Source of the DNA: Verrucomicrobiota bacterium | GTDB taxonomy: Bacteria > Verrucomicrobiota > Verrucomicrobiia > Limisphaerales > JACPZS01 | Length of the DNA stretch: 64,000 nt | Direction: 5' to 3' | Assembly: GCA_016195385.1 (NCBI GenBank) | Contig: JACPZS010000250.1 | Coordinates: 1-64,000 of the forward strand | Shown here: positions 54,901 through 61,429 of the stretch, piece after piece | Numbering within the stretch: position 1 is the first letter of the stretch | Layout of the letters: each line of letters starts with the position of its first letter | Program-made: the position numbers and the translations under genes | Notes under the pieces: model-generated | What the model saw: only the letters and a program-made list of their open reading frames with translations | Databases searched by the model: none | What the model was told of the DNA's origin: nothing

Positions 54901-55097
54901 TGACCGCGCTCGTCACCGCGCTCGGCTTGCTGCCGCTCGCGCTGGGCACCGGCGAAGCAGGCCGCGAGATTGAAGGCCCGATGGCGGCGGTAATTCTCGG
55001 CGGCCTCGTGACTTCGACCGCACTTAACTTGCTCGTGCTGCCATCGCTCGCACTGCGTTACGGACGCTTCGCCGTCACCTCGAGTTCAGAACTCTGA
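51969..55097 (+). CDS. CusA/CzcA-family RND efflux permease
   Basis: A 1042-residue inner membrane pump with twelve helices and two large periplasmic loops. KLDVFPNFVPPQVVVQTEAP and the helix-4 motif LAIAIGEVVDDAIIDVEN place it in the heavy metal efflux group, closer to CusA than CzcA, because the first Asp of the CzcA triad is replaced (AIAIG). GEAGREIEGPMAAVILGG is the end motif. Substrate may be Cu, Ag or another ion but is not proven. It completes a TolC-adaptor-pump operon. Confidence 0.93.
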   Translation: MLDRIVHFSLRYRGVVVVLACLGIGYGLFVAANAKLDVFPNFVPPQVVVQTEAPGLSPEQVEVLVTRPLENIINGLGNMASLRSESIPGLSVITAVFKEGTDIFVARQMLAEKLSETAGTLPLGVKTPRMSPLTSSTMDLLKIGLVSEKLSPMELRTLADWTIKPRLLSVSGVARCIVFGGEVRQLQIQVRPDRLMAYGLSLSEIVAVARASTGVLGAGFVENANQRIFIQTEGQSLTPELLGEVVVAHHDGQSVRLKNVALVREAAELKFGDALVQGQPGVLMAMSSQHGANTLEVTLAVEAALKEMQPLFDKEGVKLFPRLHRPATFIEASLKNMRHSLYLGGVLVAVVLFLCLGHFRTAFISLTAIPLSLLAAIIVLDKFDVTLNTITLGGLAIAIGEVVDDAIIDVENIFRRLRENQTLAQPRSTFRVVLEASLEVRSAVVYATFIVALVFLPVLALTGLQGSFFAPLALSYILAIMASLAVALTLTPALSLVFFAKGVRHAAEPRLQTWIKSLYQSVLRLFARGPRVVMTVVVLLCCAAALKLPNFGSGLLPEFREGHFVLQVQAIPGTSIPEMLRIGREITNELLKNKYIATVEQQVGRAEMGEDTFGTHRCEFHVELKDDVPGEEQEKVMKEIREVLEGTPGVQSEVVTFLGDRISETITGETAPVVINVFGDDLDIIDAKAREISQIVSGVAGAKDVQVKSPPGSPRMAVRLRPERLTQFGFRPVEVMEAIQSAYQGAVVAQIHRGNQVADVMVILDEESRREPEGISSLMLKTAQGLKVPLKELAEVYLTTGRYSIMHDGASRRQVVTCAPQGRDVTSFVADVKKQVEAKVKFPNGVYAVFSGAAEATAKAQQQLLMNSTIAAVGIVLLLVVVTGNWRNLMLILANVPFALVGGVLAVVLTTHLDPETGAVAGITIGSLVGFVTLFGITTRNSIMMISHFEHLVRVEGQPWNLETALRGAAERLLPILMTALVTALGLLPLALGTGEAGREIEGPMAAVILGGLVTSTALNLLVLPSLALRYGRFAVTSSSEL

Positions 55098-55103
55098 GCG
55101 TCG

Positions 55104-55820
55104 TCACTCCTGGATAAAATAGCTGAGATTCTCCAGTTCGATGGCGAGGTTGACATTGTTCACCGTCACCTCCTCTGGAACGCTGAGAACAATCGGCGCG
55201 AAATTCAAAATCCCCGTGATGCCGGCGGCGACGAGCGTGTTCGTCACTTCCTGCGCGGCGGTCGCGGGCACCGCGAGGATCGCCATCTTGCAGCGGCGCT
55301 CGCGCACAAAATCCGCGAGCGTATCCATGCCGAGCAGGGGTTGAACAATTTTCTTGTCGCGGCGGCTGGCATCGAGATCGAACGCGGCAACGATTTCAAA
55401 GCCTTCGCGCTCGAAGCCGCGATACGCGAGCAACGCCATGCCAAGATTCCCGACGCCAACGAGGATCACGGGCTGCAGGCTGTTCGTGCCGAGCAGATCG
55501 GAAATCATCTTCATGAGCTGCTCGACATCGTAGCCCAGACCGCGCTTGCCGAACTGGCCGAAGTAAGTGAGGTCCTTGCGGAGCTGAGTCGATTTCACGC
55601 CCGCCGCTGTGGCGAGCGCTTCGCTGGAACATACCTGGATGCCGTTGTTCTTCAGCCGCAGCAGGCAGCGCAGGTAGAGCGACAGCCGGTAAACAGCCTT
55701 GCGCGGAATGTCGTTGCGAACGGATTTCTTCAAGCCGGGCGAAGGTAACGGCCGAAGGCACGCCGCGCAAGGGGGGTAGCCTTGCCCCGAATTGGTGGAC
55801 AGGTGCTGGGGTTGGCTCAA
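55104..55820 (-). CDS. rex: Redox-sensing transcriptional repressor Rex
   Basis: Rex binds DNA when NAD+ is high and lets go when NADH rises. The winged helix has VKSTQLRKDLTYFGQFGKRG at 75-94, and the NADH domain has GVGNLG at 122-127 and EIVAAFDLD. The first 35 residues exceed the family; a TTG at 55733 (MKKSVRNDIPRKAVYRL) would remove most of them, while TTG 55820 overlaps the SCO stop as TTGA. It is the last gene of the nirK operon, unusual company for rex. Confidence 0.93.
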   Translation of the reverse strand: MSQPQHLSTNSGQGYPPCAACLRPLPSPGLKKSVRNDIPRKAVYRLSLYLRCLLRLKNNGIQVCSSEALATAAGVKSTQLRKDLTYFGQFGKRGLGYDVEQLMKMISDLLGTNSLQPVILVGVGNLGMALLAYRGFEREGFEIVAAFDLDASRRDKKIVQPLLGMDTLADFVRERRCKMAILAVPATAAQEVTNTLVAAGITGILNFAPIVLSVPEEVTVNNVNLAIELENLSYFIQE

Positions 55821-56485
55821 CGAATTTTGCTGCTCTGCTTGAGTGATGCCAGACGCGCGGCTTCGGCGTTCTCGATGGCCGTAAGGGTGGCGCTGATGTC
55901 CTGGTTCAGGCCGATCTGTTGGTGAACGATCTCGCCTTGCGCATTCAGGACGGTGATGAGATTTGAGTGCGCGAACTGCCCGCTGGCTTCCTGTTTGTAT
56001 TTTATGCCGAGCAGCGCCGCGAGTTCGAGCGTGTCATCGGCGAAGCCGCGCAAGAGCGTCCAGCGACTTGCGGCAAGTTGGAGGCGCTGGCGATAGTCGT
56101 GCAACACGGCGGGCGTGTCGCGCGCGATGTCAAACGTTACCAGCGTAAAGCCCACTTGCTTGCGCACTGCGGCAGGCAATTCGGCTTCGAGGCGCTGCAG
56201 GTCATGCACGATGAGCGGACATGCAAACTGGCAGCTCGTGAAGATCATCGCGACGATTTGCACGCGCCCGCTCAACGAACGGAGTTTGATCGGCTGATTG
56301 GAGTCATTGGTCCAAGTGGAGTCGAGTTGGTAGAGTGAATGATCGGTGATGGACGCTCTGGCGACGGGCTGATTGGTGACGCAGCAGGCGGCTTTGCCCG
56401 CGATGAGCGACGACTTCGACGCACAGCCGGAAGCGACGGCGAAACCAACGAAGGCCGACAAACACGTCAACAAGATTTGCTTCAT
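55817..56485 (-). CDS. SCO1/SenC family copper chaperone lipoprotein
   Basis: A 222-residue thioredoxin-like protein with lipobox ending at Cys21 (VASGC). The copper site is Cys85 and Cys89 in FTSCQFACP plus His173 in GQFAHSNLI. SCO proteins deliver copper to oxidases, and in some denitrifiers to copper nitrite or nitrous oxide reductase. The ATG overlaps the nirV stop (ATGA), and its stop overlaps the rex start. This context suggests it loads NirK. Confidence 0.93.
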   Translation of the reverse strand: MKQILLTCLSAFVGFAVASGCASKSSLIAGKAACCVTNQPVARASITDHSLYQLDSTWTNDSNQPIKLRSLSGRVQIVAMIFTSCQFACPLIVHDLQRLEAELPAAVRKQVGFTLVTFDIARDTPAVLHDYRQRLQLAASRWTLLRGFADDTLELAALLGIKYKQEASGQFAHSNLITVLNAQGEIVHQQIGLNQDISATLTAIENAEAARLASLKQSSKIR

Positions 56486-57339
56486 AAATCTTTCGCGCAG
56501 CGGAAGCCGAGGTTGTGGATGGCGTAGTTCGCCTTGAGGCTGCTGCGAAAACCGTAGCGCATGAACGCTACGTAGTTGCTCGTGTCCTTCGCGCCGAGCG
56601 ATCCGCTGCCGCAAAAAAGCTGGCGCTCCAATCCCGCGTCGCCGCGCGCATCGCCGGTGACGAGCGCGGTGTTGAAGTCGGCGACCCATTCCCACACGAG
56701 GCCGTGCAGGTCGTGGACACCAAAGAAATTTGCGCGGCCCAAGCCGGCAGCGGGGATAATTTCCGGCGACGGCGTGGAACACCAATTCAGAAGGAAACGG
56801 CGAAACTCCGCGTCGTTCTCGCCATCAGGCCGCGTCGGACTGGCGGCGGCGGCGTATTCCCATTCGGCGACGGTCGGGAGGCGTTTGCCCATCCACACGG
56901 CGAAGGCCTTGGCGGCGAACCACGACACAAACGTGACGGGCGCGCTGGCCATCACGTTCGTGCCTGGCTCCAAATCACCGGCCCAGCGCTTGAGATAATT
57001 TTCGTCGGCGAACAGACGTTTGACTTGCGTGCGCCGCCATTTCGGATTGGCGCGCACGAAGTCGAGGAATTCGGCGTTCGTGACCGGCAGCACGTCGAGA
57101 GCGAAGGCCGCGATGGGAATTTCCTTGGGATCGTTGTCGGCGCGGAACAACGGACGGAATACGCCGGCAGGAATCTGCGCCATGCCGGCAAGCGTGTCTG
57201 ATGCATTGAGCGCGGAGGGGCGAAGCGCCAAAGCCAAACACCAAATTCCAAAAACCAAAAACCAGTCGCGGCGTGAAAATCTGCCGGCGGATTTCACATC
57301 GCGATTCAATTGAACACTGGCGCTCTTAGGCAGCGGCAT
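56482..57339 (-). CDS. nirV: NirV-like formylglycine-generating-enzyme family protein
   Basis: A 285-residue SUMF1-domain protein with a twin-arginine-like signal (FSRRDWFLVFG, Arg23-Arg24). Core blocks are MAQIPAGVFRPL, DVLPVTNAEFLDFV, PVTFVSWFAAKAFAVWMGKR, LPTVAEWEYAAA and LHGLVWEWVADF, with NLGFRCA at the end. The usual RGGSW is CGSGSLG. NirV genes accompany nirK in many denitrifiers and their role is unknown. It overlaps the upstream small membrane gene by 14 bases and SCO by four. Confidence 0.9.
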   Translation of the reverse strand: MPLPKSASVQLNRDVKSAGRFSRRDWFLVFGIWCLALALRPSALNASDTLAGMAQIPAGVFRPLFRADNDPKEIPIAAFALDVLPVTNAEFLDFVRANPKWRRTQVKRLFADENYLKRWAGDLEPGTNVMASAPVTFVSWFAAKAFAVWMGKRLPTVAEWEYAAAASPTRPDGENDAEFRRFLLNWCSTPSPEIIPAAGLGRANFFGVHDLHGLVWEWVADFNTALVTGDARGDAGLERQLFCGSGSLGAKDTSNYVAFMRYGFRSSLKANYAIHNLGFRCAKDL

Positions 57340-57697
57340 GGCGGTGACGAACGGTTCTGATCAGCCTGAGCAAGAGGCTGACAATTCCCATAATCCAGCC
57401 TACGGGATAAGGCACAATCAGGAGTCCCCACCACATGGAATGCCCACCACGTCCGCCAATGCCTCCGAACGCGCTCAACACAAACATCGCCCCCACTCCG
57501 GCGGCTATCAGGATGAAAATCCATATCCAGTAAATGAGCAACCCACGTCCACTGTTGCTTAGGAATGTGCCGAGCGTCACGACGCCGCTGCCGGGAAGAA
57601 TAATTAGTGATCCCTCAAGCGGATCAAGTGCGCCAACGAGCATGGCGATACTGCCGGCAGTGATGAGAACACGTGACCAAAGTTTACGAACGTTCAT
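57326..57697 (-). CDS. Small membrane protein in the nirK operon
   Basis: A 123-residue protein with three or four helices (VLITAGSIAMLVGALDPL, GLLIYWIWIFILIAAGVGAM, SMWWGLLIVPYPVGWIMGIV) and a Gly-rich loop. Families of such proteins occur beside cytochrome oxidases and nitrite reductases, but I cannot name this one. It lies 23 bases after nirK and overlaps nirV, so it is surely part of the operon. Confidence 0.78.
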   Translation of the reverse strand: MNVRKLWSRVLITAGSIAMLVGALDPLEGSLIILPGSGVVTLGTFLSNSGRGLLIYWIWIFILIAAGVGAMFVLSAFGGIGGRGGHSMWWGLLIVPYPVGWIMGIVSLLLRLIRTVRHRHAAA

Positions 57698-57720
57698 AAA
57701 TGCCGCCTAACACGGAGATG

Positions 57721-59271
57721 TCATTCAAATTTTTCTGACGCCGGGGCCGGCGCCGGCGCTTCGCTGCGGATGCGCCGCACTTCATCGATCGTGACGGCGT
57801 CGCCGGAGTTGCCCCAACTGTTGCGCACGTACGTCAGCACGTTCGCGATCTCCAGATCCGACAAGGTGTTGAATGGAATCATCACCGCGTTGAATTTTTT
57901 ACCGTTCACCGTCATCTCGCCGCTCTGGCCGAAGAGCACGCCGCGAATCGCGCGATGTTTGTCCGCCATCAGGAAGTCGGATTTTGCGAGCGGCGGAATT
58001 TGTCCGGGAATGCCCTCGCCGCTTGGCTGATGACACACAAAGCACGTTTGCATGAAGACCTGCTTGCCGCGTTCGATTTGAATGTCCCTTGTCAAGCCCG
58101 CGATTTTCGGATCAGCTTCGATGGCCACTTTCATCTGCGCCTGCAACGCGACAATGCGTTTCTCCGCTTCGGAACCGGCCTCCGCTTGTTTGCCCAGGTA
58201 CACCGCGTCAACTTCCTTGCCCGAATAGACGAGCAAGTTTTCCGGCCCGCTCACTTTGAGCATGCCCAGCGCGCCTTTGTTGAACGCGCGGAAAAGCGAG
58301 TGATCCACGAGAATGTACGTGCCCGGCACCTCGAGTTTGAAATCGACGATGGCCGAGCCGCCAGCGGGCACCATCGTCGTTTGCACTTGCTGTTGCGTCG
58401 GGATCACGCCGCCTTCCTGATACACGTGCTCGAAAATTTCACCGATGACGTGGAAGGACGACACGAGATTCGGCCCGCCGTTGCCGATAAAAAGCCGGAC
58501 GGTTTCGCCGACTTTCGCGGTCAACGCCCTGTCGCCCACCAGCGAGCCGACGCCGCCATTGAACACGACGTACGTCGGTTGCTCGGCGACGGCTTTTTCC
58601 TGATCAAACGACTGCAGACCTTCCGCGCCGTATTTTCCGCTCGTGTAAAAGTCGCCTTGCATCACGTAATACTCGCGGTCCACCGGCGGCAATCCGCTGC
58701 GTGGCTCGACAAGAATCAACCCATACATCCCGTTGGCCACGTGCATTCCAACGGGTGCCGTCGCGCAATGATAAACGTACAGGCCAGGATTGAGCGCCTT
58801 GAAAGAAAATTGCGACGAATGTCCCGGCGCGGTAAACGAGGACGCCGCGCCGCCGCCCGGCCCGGTGACGGCGTGGAGATCGATGTTATGCGGCATCTTG
58901 CTGGTAGGGTGATTGGCCAGCGTGAACTCTACCAAATCGCCCTCGCGCACCCGGATGAAACTGCCCGGCACATCGCCGCCAAACGTCCAAAACAAATAGT
59001 CCACGCCCTCGGCCATGCGTTTGATGACTTCGCGCACTTCGAGCTTCACGGTGATCTTCGTCGAATGCGTGCGCTTGATGGGCGGCGGCACGTTTGGCGC
59101 CTGCGTCAGCACGGCGGCTTCTTCGCCGACGATGGTGGCGTCATTGCCCTTGGCTGTCGGACCGATGGGCTTGGAAACGTCGGCCGCGTTCGTCACGGCG
59201 ACCGGCAAGGTTAGCAAGCTCGCCAGAGCGAGCGTCCGTTTTAACACGATTGGCAATGGAATGATTTTCAT
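57721..59271 (-). CDS. nirK: Copper nitrite reductase with C-terminal cytochrome c
   Basis: A 516-residue periplasmic enzyme that reduces nitrite to NO. Signal peptide about 1-29. Type 1 copper ligands: His128, Cys169, His177, Met182; type 2 ligands: His133, His168, His324; catalytic Asp131 and His274 are kept. A heme c domain follows, with CFVCH (410-414) and probable axial Met464, so electrons can enter through the enzyme itself. It heads the operon with nirV, SCO and rex. The upstream region contains a Rex-like palindrome. Confidence 0.96.
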   Translation of the reverse strand: MKIIPLPIVLKRTLALASLLTLPVAVTNAADVSKPIGPTAKGNDATIVGEEAAVLTQAPNVPPPIKRTHSTKITVKLEVREVIKRMAEGVDYLFWTFGGDVPGSFIRVREGDLVEFTLANHPTSKMPHNIDLHAVTGPGGGAASSFTAPGHSSQFSFKALNPGLYVYHCATAPVGMHVANGMYGLILVEPRSGLPPVDREYYVMQGDFYTSGKYGAEGLQSFDQEKAVAEQPTYVVFNGGVGSLVGDRALTAKVGETVRLFIGNGGPNLVSSFHVIGEIFEHVYQEGGVIPTQQQVQTTMVPAGGSAIVDFKLEVPGTYILVDHSLFRAFNKGALGMLKVSGPENLLVYSGKEVDAVYLGKQAEAGSEAEKRIVALQAQMKVAIEADPKIAGLTRDIQIERGKQVFMQTCFVCHQPSGEGIPGQIPPLAKSDFLMADKHRAIRGVLFGQSGEMTVNGKKFNAVMIPFNTLSDLEIANVLTYVRNSWGNSGDAVTIDEVRRIRSEAPAPAPASEKFE

Positions 59272-59381
59272 AGCGGCGACAGCATTGCGAAACCTCCGCG
59301 AGCCGACTAACCCGCTTTTGGCGCAACCTCCGCAGATTTTGAGGCACTGTGCTCAAATGGATTTGTGGCCGTCGTTGTCCT

Positions 59382-59399
59382 TTGTCAAGGTTCCGACAA
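59382..59399. promoter_or_regulatory. Candidate Rex operator upstream of nirK
   Basis: TTGTCAAGGTTCCGACAA is an 18-base inverted repeat with five paired ends on each side (TTGTC/GACAA). Rex sites of other bacteria are 18 bases, TTGTGAA-N4-TTCACAA. The outer TTGT/ACAA match, the fifth base differs symmetrically, and the inner right half deviates. It lies 111 bases upstream of the nirK ATG, and rex is coded in that operon. Confidence 0.4.
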
Positions 59400-59528
59400 A
59401 AGAGTTGTGTTCGAGCGGACTCGCTTCAAACAATACCGTTCCATGGTCGTGATCGATTAAACGTCGCGATGTCGCGCCGTTTGGTGAGCAACGCCAAACG
59501 GCCACGCGAAGGCTTAAAGCGCAACGAA

Positions 59529-60140
59529 ATGAACCTGCGGCAACTCATCGTCTTCCTGAAAGCGCCGCGTGTGGGAGTGGTGAAAACCCGGCTGGCCGAG
59601 TCCATCGGCGCGGAAGCGGCGTGCGCGGCATACCGGCGACTGGTCGAGATTCTCGTCGTGAACTTGAGCGCCCTCGATCAAGTGGAGCTTCGCTTTACTC
59701 CGAACGACGCCGTGGCAGAAATGCAGCCGTGGTTGCGCAACGGCTGGCGTTGTACGCCGCAAGGCGCGGGCGATCTCGGCGCGCGTTTGCAACGCGCTTT
59801 CACCGAGGCATTCGCTGCGGGCGCGGCCCGCGTTGTCATCATCGGTTCCGATTGTCCAGCGGTGACAGAGGACGACATCGCAGATGCCTGGCGAATGCTC
59901 GAAACCCACGAAGTCGTGCTCGGTCCGGCGCGCGACGGTGGCTACTGGCTCGTTGGCCTGCGTGAACCACAGCCGGCTTTGTTTGGCGACATGATCTGGA
60001 GCACTTCGACAGTGCTGAGTGAAACGCTGCGGCGCGCGGAACGTTCAGACCTTCGCGCGCATTTGCTGCGTGAACTTGCCGATGTCGATACCTTGGAAGA
60101 CTGGCAGGAGTTTCTGAGAGGCCACGCAACGAATGGCTGA
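59529..60140 (+). CDS. DUF2064 / TIGR04282 glycosyltransferase-like protein
   Basis: A 203-residue nucleotide-sugar-transferase-like protein. FLKAPRVGVVKTRLAESIG opens it, ARVVIIGSDCPAVTEDDI and VVLGPARDGGYWLVGL are the conserved centre. The family is known as the rSAM-associated transferase 1 group; substrates are unknown. ATG 59529 fits the family start; the frame upstream is open but not alike. It converges on maf with 19 bases between. Confidence 0.88.
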   Translation: MNLRQLIVFLKAPRVGVVKTRLAESIGAEAACAAYRRLVEILVVNLSALDQVELRFTPNDAVAEMQPWLRNGWRCTPQGAGDLGARLQRAFTEAFAAGAARVVIIGSDCPAVTEDDIADAWRMLETHEVVLGPARDGGYWLVGLREPQPALFGDMIWSTSTVLSETLRRAERSDLRAHLLRELADVDTLEDWQEFLRGHATNG

Positions 60141-60159
60141 ACATTTTGTCGATGTTGTT

Positions 60160-60726
60160 TCACCACGCGGCGAGTTCCGCGCGCAGTTCCTCCAGCGGCA
60201 AACCCATCACGTTCGTAAATGAACCCGAATAACTTTCCACGATTAGGCTGCCCTGCTCTTGAATGGCGTACGCGCCAGCCTTGTCGAGGGGATTGATCGC
60301 GCTCAAGTAAAGCCGGATGGTCGCCGCATCCAGCGGGCGAAAAGTCACGCTCGTGCTGACCGAAAAAGTCTTTTGCCGATGTTCGCGCAAGTGAATCAGA
60401 CACACGCCCGTCACCACTTCGTGCGTTCGGCCCTGCAACCGCCGCAGCATCGCGGCCGCCTCGGCGAAGTCGGCTGGTTTGCCGAAGACCTCGTGCGCCA
60501 ACGCGACTTCCGTGTCCGCGCCGATCACGAGCGAATCGGGAAAACGCTTCGAGACTTCGCGCGCTTTGCGGTACGCGTTCACGCGGCAAATCTCGTGCGG
60601 GCTGAGATGCTCACCTTCGAGTTCAGGCACGCGGCTGGCCTCGACGCGAAATTCCTCGCCCAGTTCGCGCAGCAACTCACTTCTGCGCGGGGAAGCTGAT
60701 GCGAGAATCAGGGGCGGAAGTTTCAT
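60160..60726 (-). CDS. maf: Maf-family nucleoside triphosphate pyrophosphatase
   Basis: A 188-residue protein. LILASASPRRSELLRELG is the signature, followed by EICRVNAYRKA, LVIGADTEVAL, GKPADFAEAAAMLRRLQGRTHEVVTG (read in blocks) and DKAGAYAIQEQG. It hydrolyses non-canonical or modified nucleotides such as dTTP/UTP analogues and can delay division. Normal length and intact residues. Confidence 0.95.
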   Translation of the reverse strand: MKLPPLILASASPRRSELLRELGEEFRVEASRVPELEGEHLSPHEICRVNAYRKAREVSKRFPDSLVIGADTEVALAHEVFGKPADFAEAAAMLRRLQGRTHEVVTGVCLIHLREHRQKTFSVSTSVTFRPLDAATIRLYLSAINPLDKAGAYAIQEQGSLIVESYSGSFTNVMGLPLEELRAELAAW

Positions 60727-60786
60727 GGCGCAAAACTTCTGCGAGCAGGCTTGGGATTTTGTCTCGCTGTTCGCACAAATACTTCC

Positions 60787-61368
60787 TCAATTTCGGGCAC
60801 CCGCCGCTTCAAGCTGGAGTGCGTTGCGGAAGTGTTCGAGCTTTTGCGCGAAAGTCGCGTCGTCCAGCACCGGCTGCGCGCCTTCCACCGAAATGTCAGA
60901 CTCCAGTTCAATCCACGATTTGCAGCCGGCGTAGGCGGCCAACATGGGCAGCTCCACCACATGCGGCAGCCGGAAGATTCGCACCGCCAGCGCGTGAATG
61001 TTCTTTTGGCGACTCCAATCGAACCGCCCGGCAATGACTTCATCGCGCCAGATGTGCTGGCCGCGCAATTGTTCCGCTGCCGCCAGCGTATCGAGTCGCC
61101 GCCCCTCAATGACTTTGGCGAAAAGTTCAATTCGCAAACGATCCGTCACAGGAAACTGCGCTGAAATTTCGTCGAAGCGTGCCTGTGCGCGTGGCAGCAC
61201 CGACTCGCGTTGCTGATGGAATAGCGTTGGGAAGATTAAAAACTCCGGATGCTCGATCGCAAAGCCACCGTGGTCCTCATGGATGCCTCCTTTGCGCAGA
61301 ATGAGAATCTGTTCGCCGGTGCCGAGCGCGTCGGCCATAATTGCCCACTCCTTAAACGCAATTCGCAT
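60787..61368 (-). CDS. DUF1802 family protein
   Basis: A 193-residue protein whose start FKEWAIMADALGTGEQILIL and the block EDHGGFAIEHPEFLIFPT are characteristic of DUF1802. The rest is compatible in length and composition. Function is unknown; some relatives sit near restriction or repair genes, which is not the case here. It lies 60 bases upstream of maf on the same strand. Confidence 0.88.
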   Translation of the reverse strand: MRIAFKEWAIMADALGTGEQILILRKGGIHEDHGGFAIEHPEFLIFPTLFHQQRESVLPRAQARFDEISAQFPVTDRLRIELFAKVIEGRRLDTLAAAEQLRGQHIWRDEVIAGRFDWSRQKNIHALAVRIFRLPHVVELPMLAAYAGCKSWIELESDISVEGAQPVLDDATFAQKLEHFRNALQLEAAGARN

Positions 61369-61429
61369 GTTTGAACAATGAAGTCACGAGCGCGGAACTC
61401 AAGCGCGATTTGGTTTCCTTCGCCGAGGA

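Noticed and set aside
57955-59214. 419-residue frame opposite nirK
   Set aside because: Antisense artefact of a GC-rich gene; the nirK frame carries all active-site residues.
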